DNA of 64,000 nt, from positions 124,001-188,000 of the forward strand of contig JABANP010000056.1 in the NCBI GenBank assembly GCA_013115135.1. Reading direction: 5' to 3'. Below are positions 49,713 to 60,500 of the stretch, piece by piece; positions within the stretch are counted from its first letter, which is position 1; the number at the start of each line of letters is the position of its first letter. Under the pieces are notes generated by a model. It worked only from the letters and a program-made list of their open reading frames with translations. It was not told the origin of the DNA and did not search any database. Both the position numbers and the translations under genes were made by a program. This stretch comes from Perkinsus olseni (Eukaryota > Perkinsozoa > Perkinsida > Perkinsidae).

Positions 49713-50867
49713 ATGTTATGCCCTTCCTTACCCCTCAAGTGGCTATTTCTCTATCTCGTTACTTGCACACATGGGGCACCTCTGATGCTCCCCGAAGGCA
49801 TTTACAAAAATAGATATCCAATTGTTGGTCTTGGTGACTTGAAAAGTATCGAACTTGACGCGAAGGACAACGAGCGAGGTGACCACGGTAAAGTGAAGTT
49901 GAAGATGTCTGCAGCTTCCGCCGACTATGACTTGGTTTTGTCGATGAGCGATCATTTCGATTTCCATCACCCTACAAGTACTCAGGTTTTACAACCCGGA
50001 AGGATGAGATCGCGCGATTGTCTCCGGTTCGCGCCATCAACGGGTGATGAAAGAAGCGAGGGGCGAAACGTCTTGAAAACCATGTATAATGAACTGAAGA
50101 TCCCCTTTGAACAGGGCTCGGATGCGCTGTATAGAATCAACATATGTTTACATCAAGGCACGTGGACCGCGTATCTGGGGAAGAAACTACTCGAAGGTGG
50201 TAGAATCATACAGCTGCTGTATCCGGTCGAGCTCTTACTCAAGGAATCGTCAATGAATAGGGCCAAGTGGGAGCCACTGCCTTTCTTTTTCTCACGGAAA
50301 CCTATCTCCCTGGAACGTCGTTACCTACCGAGGCCCGGTACCCTTGAGGCAGATGGCCGGGTGTACGTGAACATCACGGAGACCTCCATCGACCAAAGGC
50401 AAGCCGAGCTGATCTTCGCTTTCAACACGCTGTCCCCGCCGACTGTGCCGATCATCAACGAGCGCTACATGAAATACGCATATCGTGATGCAAGATTCCC
50501 CTCGGGTTTAATGACTGCTTTATCATTTGCACCAGTTCCGTTGGTTCGCTATAAACCAACGGACAAGGTCGGCCAGTTTCTATCCGCAAACAGGGAATGT
50601 TGGCAACTAGCTGTTGTTGATGATGACGTTGATCTCCAGAACTTCGCCAAGACCGTTGAAGAGGGACTCGAACTGCCCGAATTGAATGTCCATAATATCC
50701 TTCTCTGCTACCCAGGCGCGGCTTGGCAGCTCAAGCTCGGTTCGATTTATAGATCTATCACTCTGAGGTACAGCGAACAGCGCTCTGATGGTGAAGGGCT
50801 AGTGACGCAAACGCCGCCCTACGAGGCAGCGCCGCCGTTGAAGAGGACGAAGCTTGGAACTGTGTGA
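49713..50867 (+). CDS. Secreted protein, intronless, family unrecognised
   Basis: This is a single-exon ORF of 384 residues, unusual among the intron-rich neighbours. It starts with a signal peptide (MLCPSLPLKWLFLYLVTCTH, cleavage likely near GAP). The mature part is globular and mixed, with alternating strands (GKVKLKMSAASADYDLVLSM, RVYVNITETSIDQRQAELIF), two or three cysteines, and a basic C-terminus (PPLKRTKLGTV). No transmembrane segment beyond the signal and no motif that I recognise. Codon use looks ordinary. The single exon and secretion signal are common in lineage-specific secreted families of parasitic protists. It is divergent from the MocA gene with 223 bp between starts. Confidence 0.75.
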   Translation: MLCPSLPLKWLFLYLVTCTHGAPLMLPEGIYKNRYPIVGLGDLKSIELDAKDNERGDHGKVKLKMSAASADYDLVLSMSDHFDFHHPTSTQVLQPGRMRSRDCLRFAPSTGDERSEGRNVLKTMYNELKIPFEQGSDALYRINICLHQGTWTAYLGKKLLEGGRIIQLLYPVELLLKESSMNRAKWEPLPFFFSRKPISLERRYLPRPGTLEADGRVYVNITETSIDQRQAELIFAFNTLSPPTVPIINERYMKYAYRDARFPSGLMTALSFAPVPLVRYKPTDKVGQFLSANRECWQLAVVDDDVDLQNFAKTVEEGLELPELNVHNILLCYPGAAWQLKLGSIYRSITLRYSEQRSDGEGLVTQTPPYEAAPPLKRTKLGTV

Positions 50868-50911
50868 TTGCGGACATCTCCGCAGGAGATAGGGAGAGAA
50901 TTCACAGATCT

Positions 50912-51480
50912 GTATCAGTTTTTTCCTTCACTGCTGTGTGTTCCATTTGCAGCATGGATGTTGTGATACGCGCCGATCATTGAATTGATATAACTGTAAC
51001 AGGTCGAGCAGCTCGACTCGAGCTGCGTTCCCCCGATCATCCGAAAAGCTCGTGGCTTCTCTCGAGCCATGTCGATGAAACACGGTTGAACGCCGCCGAT
51101 CGAGCTCACCTTTCGAGTACTCTCCATGACTGAGAGTATGTAAATGACAACTCTGGCACTGCGTTGGACATCGCTCACAACCAGATTGGTGCCCGACTGT
51201 GGCACAACCATTACGCGAGAAGCAGGACGCGCTATGCTCAATCGCCAAGTTAATAATCGCCGCTGGCCTCTCGGGGACCTTCAAGGGGTATCGGGTCTAC
51301 AGCACTTAGTAGAGGCTGCGGCCGAGCAGCTGCTAAAGTATAACTGCTCTCTTTCATCGTCGAGAGGCATGAGGGATATGCCGGGGATCAAGCTCTTCGG
51401 GACGCCACAAATCATGGCTTGGCATCCGTATCTTCCGAGATACTCTGGGGTCTAGTGGGCAACAGCGAAGGAAGCAGCGT
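50912..51480 (-). CDS. Possible short gene, unrecognised
   Basis: Minus-strand frames read CQAMICGVPKSLIPGISLMP near 51420, LKVPERPAAIINLAIEHSAS, then SRVMVVPQSGTNLVVSDVQR and SARVVIYILSVMESTRK before a GTGAGC donor. The composition looks coding and includes splice-like sites, but the frames change at about 51230 and no family is recognised. Part could belong to the GWT1 3' end. Confidence 0.3.
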
Positions 51481-51925
51481 CATTCATGCGGGAGTCAGCC
51501 AAATCACTCAACTCGACAAGCAAACAATCACCAAAACTTCAACTTCAAATTCTTCCGACCACAGTAGTCACCCACCAAGACCAGTAGTGCACTATACAAA
51601 TGTATGTAAATTGTAGCGATGAGTGTCGGTACCTACCCAAACTCGCAATCGCAATGCATCTATGAAAACACCTCTCCTGGCGAAGGTAATTGAAACTGCA
51701 GGGCAACGAAAAACATTGTACAGCGAGTCGAGGTCGAGAACTAGTAGTTCGCTGCTTTCTAACCTGAGCTTCACTCAACCTGCTAGACACTGGCAACAAC
51801 CGAGCCGATCCGATGTTGGTTCTATAACGAGAAGATAAAGAGTTTACATCTGAGTTCATAACACTAGCAGCAGAGGAGGAGACACATTTTACTCATCAGC
51901 TGATTGTAGTTCATGAGTATCCATC

Positions 51926-54900
51926 ATTTCCGCGCCTTGCCGGTGGTTAATTTGTGAGGATACGCAGGGGCAGTGGAATGGTAGATCTTACCAATAATGC
52001 TTGTTGGAGGTAGTTCGTCACACCGGTGACAGCGTTGCCAACCAGGAACATTACGAGCATAGAATTCTGGAAGATGAATTTTGAGTTCAACCACGCGGAA
52101 TGTAAGATCCGCCTTACCTGGTACCCCTGCATGAAAAGCGGAATTTCTCGATTCGCTGGTATCAAACAGTCTATAAGAGCCACCACGCCCATGACGTACC
52201 TGAATCACAAAAAGTCAATGAAAAGTGACTCTTGCTCGCCGTCGTGGGCTCTTACAGGTTCCCGAAAGTAGTGGCTAAAACGAAGGGCATATTAACCAGT
52301 CGGCGACTCAGAAGGAGACCCATTTGATCGGTCATGAAGGTGTAGCCGTAGTAGGTGCCGAAGAACAGGACGCCGTAGGCAACTGCAATGCAAGACAAGT
52401 GCTTCCTCCACGAGATAGAGAATAGCGCGGCCACGAAGAAATGTCCAACCGAACTACCAAAGCGACCATCGACAGTAAATGTACAGACGAGAGATTTCGA
52501 GGTCATTTGGAGTACGGCCACACTGCAGCCTAAGCTCGGCACAAACGAACCACAGTATCTCAAGAGATGGTATTCAACAGAGCGTAAGGCCGCCTGTCTT
52601 GGTCAGAGGCACGAGAGTTCCACAGACCGATATTTTGCGATGATGCCAATCACTCAGTCTTACCCATAAGGAAAATATCGCCGACCTTGTTCTTCGAGTA
52701 GTTAAGCGCGAACAACAATCTGCCAGATACCACTCCAAAGAGGTGAATCGCGATGAATCCCGGCACACCAAAGATGCCCTCCTAAAAAAAACAAGCTGCG
52801 TCCAACATCAACTCGGCCCATTCGCATGCTCGGGAGTTGACGGATCTCATTCGGTCTCGGGCATCGGAAAACCCCACCTTATTAGCCGAGATGAAGTCAA
52901 GTCGTTCCGCGTAAAACACAAATTCCTCCAGGTTGCTCAATGGTGACGTTAGAAGGTACCTGAGGACACCCGCAATAGTCCGATAGGCCCAGGATGAGCA
53001 TCATCAAGCAGCCCAGGTTCCCCGCGTACTGATGAAGTCCCGTTATGAGCAAGGCCAGGGCCAAGAGGAGATTTGTCGGCAATCTCTGTGGTATGAGAGA
53101 GGCGAAGATCTGCACGGCCGCTATTGTGAGGAAGAAATTCCAGTGAACCTACACGAGGGGAAGGAGACTTTCGTGGGATATGGTATGAAGCTCGTCAAAG
53201 AGATATTGAAGTACCAGAATATTGAGCAATACGATTCCCCTACGTTTCCTCAACCTCGGCCACGATTATCGTACTGGCTACGGTGTACATATCAATTCCA
53301 TACTGCGTGTTCCGGAAGAAGACCGGGCGGTAACATGCTGCAAGCATTCCGAAGTAATCTGCTTGGTATTCCAACACATAGTAGCCATTGGCGAGCAGAT
53401 GCCTCTATATCATTCCTCGTAATTCTCTGCGTGACTCGGGCAGTAGTTCGAACCTCAAGCAGTGATTCAGAAGCACCTCGAATTATCTATCCAAGGAGAG
53501 CTCCTACGATTTCTATAATGGATATCGTGCCCAGCGGCCCCTAGTACTTACACCATATTCGCTAGTGGGATCGTAGTATCCCATAGTGGTGGTCGACAGG
53601 AAGCGGAGCACTCCCAGTAGCACAATAGGCCAGGCATGATACAGAGCTATCAGGGGTTGTCGCGACATCATCAAGATCCTCTTCATCAGCGAATCCCGTT
53701 GCACCCGCCGCGGTTTGAACCTGGGACCAATCACCGGTGCCCGGCGTTTACCAGTCGGGAGCCCACACGAGCGCCGACAAGGCAAGATAATCCATGCAGA
53801 TATCACGGATTCGGAAATACAGTCAGTGGATTTGTTCCCAAATTCATTCCTTCTGAGTTCATTGATGGTCATGGTAGCCGGAAAATGGGCCGAGTCGGAG
53901 GCAAATCCATGGGAGATAGCGCCAGATCACTGTGTAAATTAACTCATGGCCGGCAAAAAAATCTAAAAACCGTTTTCCTCGATGAGAAGTGAGAGCTGTT
54001 CTACGAAACTTACACCAATCGAAAGCTCTACAAATCTCTGATCTAATGGGCTCTCAAGCCACCGAATGTTCATACTTCAAATCATCTCGATCAGCTCTGG
54101 ACAATTTTTTTGACTGGACTGTACCAACTTACGGTGCGGATGAATGGCGACTCACGACGGCTGATGAGAAAATGACGCACCCAACGCCAAGGTCCATCAG
54201 AGAATACCCGAACCTGGAGTGAAAAAGAATCGGAACGAGCGACTTTCATAAAGGAAGGGAGTTCTGATGCCCTTCATTACGTGTCCGTCTTCGAAAAGGC
54301 CCAGGGGAAAACTTGGTAGTCAACAGCGAATATGATTAAACACGTGCAGAACATCATCAACGACCTGACAGGGGGAATCGAACGCCGTCTTGAACAACAT
54401 CGTAACTATCGTCCATGCTATACTCAAGCATTTCATCAACATAGACTAACTATTAAACCCTATCGATAGAAAGAGTCCAATATCCCCTCCGATATCGGTG
54501 CAAGCCAGTACGGCCCCTATCAAACCGAGACCAACGGCTACGGGGCGCCTCGTACTGAGCCTGTTTTCACCGTGATGCGGTAGTATTCGGTCATTTCACG
54601 TACACTCAGCTAGGGAGCTGACCAAATTTTACATCGGGGCAAACACAACGAGAGTTCCGGCATGAACGCAGAAGCAGGAGTAACCGCGCCTCGGCCGAGA
54701 GGACTACTTACCTATACTCCGCCAGAAAACGTATGACCGATGGCCTCTTCGGACTCATCGGGGCGAACGGCAATGATGGCTTCCTCAGGTCACCCGTGAA
54801 GATACCGATTCCACATAGGAAAATTAGCCTGAAAAATGCGAGAAAGGTCGTAGATAATCTATCAGAGCCGCAGAGGATTTTCAAAAGAGCAATTCTAGAA

Positions 54901-56042
54901 TTCAGAATCGACTTGGAGCCGCATTTGACCTGTGCAGATCAATTCCTGAATCGCAGTTTCAGAATTAGCTGACAGAAGAGGTGAGACCATCTGCGGCACT
55001 ACCGTCGCACATGCTCGCGAATATAGGATACTCGCCGATATCTTCGACCACATTAACAGAGACCTCCCTCCCTACTACCCGACGAGGATAACTTCGAATA
55101 GCGCTGGTGTGGCCAAAGCAGCAGTCAGCGGCCCGGACACGAGTAGCACATCAGCCCACAACGCCCGAGGATTATGGACTAGTGTTGCACGGGCAAAGAT
55201 ACATAGTGGGAATATGCTGAATAACATCAGCAGACGGCCTGGACTCGTCCCAAAGCCACTAGGGTTCAAGTAACCAGTCTCTTGTATCTACAAGGTAGCT
55301 GATGTCACCGGAGTCAATCCGATGAAGCCCAATAGCGCTATCCATCACTCCAACACGAGATAGTGAAGTGCGCAGCATGACATCAGATTTCTCTGCGTAC
55401 GACACTACAGGTCGACATGTGTCGACGTAGACGAAGAATGCCACAGCGCGCAAAGTTTCGCTGCCATCCTACTGCTGGTGCCATGGTAGTAGGCGGGACG
55501 CCACAGCTCACCAGTTTGTAATCCTCAGGCTCAACGAAAGCCTTGCCAAAGTAGTAACTATCATCATCCATCCTCAAGAGTGGTCGGAGGGACTCCCAAA
55601 AGGGCGTCTGCAGGAGTGCCCATCCCTGACTGGACATTTCCGTAAGATGCTCAAATTCTACGATAGACAAGTATTTGACCGGTGATTTCAACATCCTGTG
55701 ACGCAACTCCAATGTCTCCTGAGCAACTCTTTAATGCGTATTCATGCTCGCTCCACCCAACTGCGCGCATACAGCTTCGCAAGGACTTGATCGATCCACA
55801 GTGCTCACTCGGGATGTTGTATTCCGCCGAATCAGTCCAAGGGCATGCCATATCAAGCCGATGAACGTTGTGATGTTTTGAACAGTTGTCAAACTCATTG
55901 ACAGATTGTGAAATCCGGAAAGTTGCGTCAGTGTGTTTGTCACCCCCACGACGACGTGTCCACTATGTAACTCAACACCGTGTGCAAACGTTCCGTCTCG
56001 TGAGTCTGTAAGACTAGGTCCATTCTGACTGAGTGACGCCAT
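51926..56042 (-). CDS. GWT1: GPI-anchor inositol acyltransferase (GWT1/PIG-W family)
   Basis: A long multi-exon, multi-span membrane protein. The diagnostic core reads, across exons, ALYHAWPIVLLGVLRFLSTT then TSEYGVHWNFFLTIAAVQIF (53640-53100), LEEFVFYAERLDFISANK (52930-52860) and EGIFGVPGFIAIHLFGVVSG (52770-52690). SEYGVHWNFF and ISANKEGIF are hallmark motifs of GWT1/PIG-W, the ER enzyme that acylates inositol in GPI precursors. Further hydrophobic exons include SIFPLCIFARATLVHNP (55150-55240), VAVGLGLIGAVLACTDIGGD (near 54500), LSCIAVAYGVLFFGTYYGY (52400) and MLVMFLVGNAVTGVTNYLQQ near the end. The 5' limit is uncertain: 56042 opens a plausible first exon (MASLSQNGP), but 55460-55860 contains MDDDSYYFGKAF-like sequence that may be a different gene. 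Confidence 0.8.
53712..53739 (-). repeat. tRNA-like sequence in the GWT1 gene
   Basis: The minus strand reads CACCGGTGATTGGTCCCAGG then TTCAAACC. It shares the 14-base core GGTCCCAGGTTC(G/A)A with the gene A intron copy. About 30 bases upstream (minus strand) GGGCTCCCGACTGGTAAACG resembles a D-arm/A-box. It lies between coding exons. Confidence 0.6.
54369..54392 (-). repeat. B-box-like sequence in the GWT1 gene
   Basis: The minus strand reads GACGGCGTTCGATTCCCCCT. GTTCGATTCC is a B-box match. It lies between hydrophobic exon pieces, probably in an intron. Confidence 0.45.
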
Positions 56043-57041
56043 TTTTACTGTCAAGCACCTGTTCTTCAGCTACTATAAATCCTCGTACAGCAGCTGAAAA
56101 GTGTGTGATGCCTGTGGAAGACTGCTATTGCGCTTCTACCTTCGGTGTATAACCAATACTCTGGTTGAACACGGGCTATTAAGCGCTTACATATGACGAC
56201 ATCAATTACACTTCCCAACCCAAGAGCCAATTTCCGATGACGTTGCTAACGTGGCTGAACAATGCTTATCGATTATAATGGCGTGCGCGAAAAGCAGCGC
56301 ACTGACTGTACCATGAACCAGCTTGATTGTTCCCGCTGGTGTCGAGGCCTTCTCCACGAGCATGAGGTCCATATCCCGGGGCGAGAAGTCTTCAATCTCA
56401 ACTATAGTTAGCTTGGTTTCCTTTCGTGTGCCTCCACGGCACTTTGGCACATGAGCGCTCGTCGCGGTTTTGATTTTTACAATTAGCTTTTTGACATTCT
56501 ATTCCCCCCAGTGTGTTGTCTAAGCCCCTAGCCTAGGCGGAGGCGGAGGGTCACGTCAGCTTGGTTCGGGGCAGTGGGGACCATTCCTGAGGAAGGGCAG
56601 GGGCAGTCGCCCCGTCACGGGGCCACGGGGCCCCCCGGGGGCCGCCCCCGTGGCCTCGCCTCCGCCTATTGACAGCGCCGCTGCCTATGCCAGCGCCAAT
56701 TCTATGATTCTGGCTCTGCAGTTTCTCGAGCTCTCGCCTTTTCTGTTTTGCGATTCGGGCCGAGGTGGGCATTTGTGAGATATTCCCAAGGTATTACCAA
56801 TTGAGAGCTACACGAAATCGGAACTCGCGATTCGGGAGTGCTACAACGAACCATGAGCACCACCCAATCTTGCGCACTTGAAACCCCTAAATTTTTTGCA
56901 CGGGGCAGAGGTGCGCAGGCACAGGGCAGTGCAAGGAGGCACGGGGCACAGGCATATACTGAGAGGGGGGGCACGGGGCTGTTTGCCCTCAAATAAGCCT
57001 TAGCCAACACACTGATTCCCCCCCCCACCACATTCGCCGCC
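56043..57041. other. Spacer with G+C-rich foldback and G-run repeats
   Basis: No firm gene. An ORF at 56202-56450 (-) has one hydrophobic stretch but no family. At 56570-56670 a very G+C-rich segment folds back (GGCCACGGGGCC pairs with GGCCnCCCCCGTGGCC). From 56896 to 56980 GCACGGGGC or GCACAGGGC occurs four times. Confidence 0.5.
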
Positions 57042-57302
57042 ATGGCTTCGTCATCGACTACTTTTTGGCTGGCCTACATCTTCATATGCTGGTGGGTGCT
57101 TGGCCCAGCTGTGCATGCGGTGAGGGAGGGTTTGGAGGCATTCAGAAGATCTACTGCTCCCCTGTGTGGTGATGCCCCAATTGACATGCTATTGGGAGCT
57201 TTGCTGATTACTCTGTGGTCAGTCTCATGGTTATGGTTCAACCGTTACTTCTCAGTTCCCTGCACAATCGCTAATTCGAGTACCATAATCAGTATCACCT
57301 GA
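57042..57302 (+). CDS. Small membrane protein, unrecognised
   Basis: This ORF of 86 codons has two hydrophobic segments: FWLAYIFICWWVLGPAVHAV near residues 8-27 and MLLGALLITLWSVSWLWF near 49-66. The ATG at 57042 sits in a CGCCATGG context, a good eukaryotic start. No splice site is needed, and the stop is at 57300-57302. No family is recognised. It could be a first exon of a longer gene, or chance; the hydrophobic pattern and start context are the only support. Confidence 0.4.
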   Translation: MASSSTTFWLAYIFICWWVLGPAVHAVREGLEAFRRSTAPLCGDAPIDMLLGALLITLWSVSWLWFNRYFSVPCTIANSSTIISIT

Positions 57303-57569
57303 ACTGCTCTTCGTCTTTAACGTTATTTCCTGTGACTAATTTTCTTTTATCAAATTCATAACCTGTGGAAGGCAGGTCCCCCTTTATTCAATAGTAGATG
57401 TTATTGAAGTTTTCTACCGAATGAGCGGAGGAAGAGCAGTCAATTGACGGGCATAGGCGATTGGGCAGCTCTCACGACAAATATGTTCTCTGCTCCAGCA
57501 TTGACGGTCCAGGCATAACTGAACTCTAGCGTTGCGGGATAGGCTTTCCGTCAGTTATTCCATGGTCCG
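57303..57569. other. Spacer before the receiver-cyclase gene
   Basis: 267 bp with no gene. It should contain the promoter of the gene at 57570. A short A+T-rich part lies near 57330-57360. Confidence 0.4.
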
Positions 57570-60500
57570 ATGAGTCTTCTGGATGATGCCATTGCCCGAT
57601 ACGAAGAGTCCAGAGAGCTGTTGTCAGTCGACGATGACCCTGTGAACCAGATGGTCATATCTTCACTCTTCGAGAGTGAGGGCTTTGTGGTTCACCAAGC
57701 CATGGATGGCTTTGAAGCTCTCGAGCACATGCAGAACAATCCCTTACCGGACCTTATCCTCCTCGATGTTATGATGCCTGGAATGAGCGGTTATGAAGTA
57801 CTCGATACCCTCAGAGCCGAGTAATGCCGCGGAAGCCGAAGGACGGCAACTGTAGCTGCCTGTCAGGTACCCTCCAGATCTGCCGGTGGTCATGATATCC
57901 GCCAAGGCTGCTGTTGCTGATAAAGTGGAGGGTGTTGAACACTTCTGTAGGTTGGACTTGGTCTGGCAGTCTCGCATCGCCACTCGCCGGCAGGTAATGA
58001 TTACCAGACAAAACCTTTTGAAAAGGAGGAGCTCCTGGCTAGAGTTCGATGCCTCATCATACTGAGGCATATGATAAATGCTCATTTTGCGGGAGGAGGG
58101 GACGGCGGAGGAGGAGGGAGTGATCAAACATCAAGTAGGAAAGACTGGATAGACGACCAGTGATGCAGCTGCTCTTTGTGATAGTGCTGAGCTCCAGTCG
58201 ATCCTGGCTCATATGCTGTCGTCCGTTTAGTGATGAAGGGCTTGCCACCTCACATTGCTGAGAAGATCAAGCAAGGCGAGTCGAACATCAGCGAGAGATA
58301 CGACAAAGCCTCCTTCCTTTATGTGGTCTTCGATAAGTAAGACGATGTGGCAGGCCGCCCCCGCTTTACTGGACATCGGCGTTCTAGGTTCGCAGAAGTA
58401 GCAGAAGCCATCCCGTTGCCACAGCTGCTGACGTTATTGAATAAATTGCAGACATCGTTCGTGGAAGCGCGCGAGGCCAGTATGTCATCGCCGATGGGAT
58501 TCTGCTTGGCATCCGGCAGATGGTATCACATTCACGTTTCGTAATCTACACGAACGCACGCGGAATCACGCCAGTAGCTGTGCTGTAGACCCACTAGGGA
58601 GGTTACCGGGAATACTGCTGCTGTCTTCAATGATTATCATCAGGCTTTCAAGCGATACACTTGAAGTTTGTGGGTGTCAACACAATCGCCGTCGCCGGCT
58701 TCGACGACGAGAGTGCGAACTGCGAGGAGCTACTCTGTGGGTTCGGGCAAGAGTGCTTAGCCAGAGCTGCTGAGGTTAGTAGAACGCGAGGCCAAGCATC
58801 CTACAGTGACTGGCTCTCAGATTATGTTAGGAGATTATCCTATCTCCAAGTTGATGAAGATTGGCATTCATACTGGACCAGCATTTGCAGGTACTGTGCT
58901 CTTCACTCGAAGCAGTGTGTTACGCGACTCCCACACCCTTGAGCGCGAGGGGTGCTCCTATGACCGTGATTCTGTCGTGCAGGTCTCATTGGTAGCGCCT
59001 TCGCCTTCATGGGATCACCGTCGCAGCTGTCCAGGCAACTGGCATTGGGAGGCGTTTGTGGGTGAGGGGAGGAAGCTTAGGTGCTGATGCTAGGGTGGGC
59101 ACCCGACACTGCCATCAGGCACGTCCATGTTTCCAAGCCCACCAAAGAGGGTGCGGAGGCCTCGGCTGCCGGCTCGCTCCACTTCGGAGAGAGAGGCACC
59201 ATCAAGATAGGAGATGAGTTCGTGGAGACATTTCTTGTGAAACGGTAAGTGGCCCTTTGGGCAGAAGGGGCTGATGCTTGATGAGTTCAGATCGGAAGAT
59301 GAAGACTTGTCAGAGTACAGGACAGAGGCCTCGTTGAATAACAGCGGAGGGGACATGGTAGCATACCGGTTGTCGGTGAGGGTATGTGAATGGAGGCTGA
59401 CTGTTCAGGCGGAAGGGCTCCAGAAGAGAGTGAAGGAACTGGAGGCTCAGCTTAAAAATATGATGTCTGGTAGGATTGAACCTGCGACCTCTTCGCTCCT
59501 GCAGCGGTAGTAACTCAGGAGATGGTAATGATGACGCCGAGGATTCTCTCGCAAAGGACGTAGCGAAGTCAGGCCAGGTTCCTGTCTGGGCGTGCAATGG
59601 TAAGTCAGGGTCTACGTAGAAGTGTTGAAGGTGTTCTCTCGAAAGGTATAGCGGAGCCTTTGGAGAGCCTCATGGCGGCGCTAGAGGCCACCGTCTGTAC
59701 TGGAGACAAGGGCAAACAAGACGATGGAGGCGAGGCACCAGTCGTGACCAGCCTAAGAGCTGTTGAGGTAACGAGCATGCGAGGGTGGGCTGGAAAGACG
59801 GAGCGAGATTATCAGGGCGAGATCGGTAAGCTCTTCGAAGCCATCAATGCCATTGAGGCTGAATCGAGAGCGACTCAGAAGACGGTGCAAGATGTGGCAT
59901 CGGGGAAGGTATCTGGAGGGTCACCTAGCTGAATTGATAGGATAGGCCACGTGGTGCAGGTGGCACTGAAGGGGGATAATGTGAAGGGAGCTGGCGGATT
60001 CAACCTAGCAGATGGTAAGCCACTGTGGGTTACCCAAGCATGACAACGGCCTTCTCAGAGGATCGAGAGACCCTGAACACTATCCTTGAGGGGCTGGATA
60101 CTGAGTTCACGAAGCTGCAGGATGGAACGCCCAAAGCACCAGCTAGCGGCGTTGGTGTGTCACCAGGTGGGCATCCTCCCCTCAAGCCCTAACTGCTCAT
60201 GCATGGTTTTTGTAGGAGAAGTGGACGCGATCGTGAAAGAGATCGAGACGGTTATGAAGACTGTTGGGTCTCTCGAGAAGATCTGTCAGGATAACACTAC
60301 AGCGGTAGTGGCTATCGTGAAGTCCTACGCTCCGCGCCCATCGAGTCCGTGTTTCATTCTGGTAGGTGAAGGAGGCCAAGGGCCTTATAGACGAGAAGCA
60401 AAAAGAGATCGAGGCTCTTACGGCTGGCGGGGCCTCCGACGCAGCTAAAGCGAAGGATGACGGAACGGATTTCTTCGCTGGTCAGCCAAATGCTCAAGTT

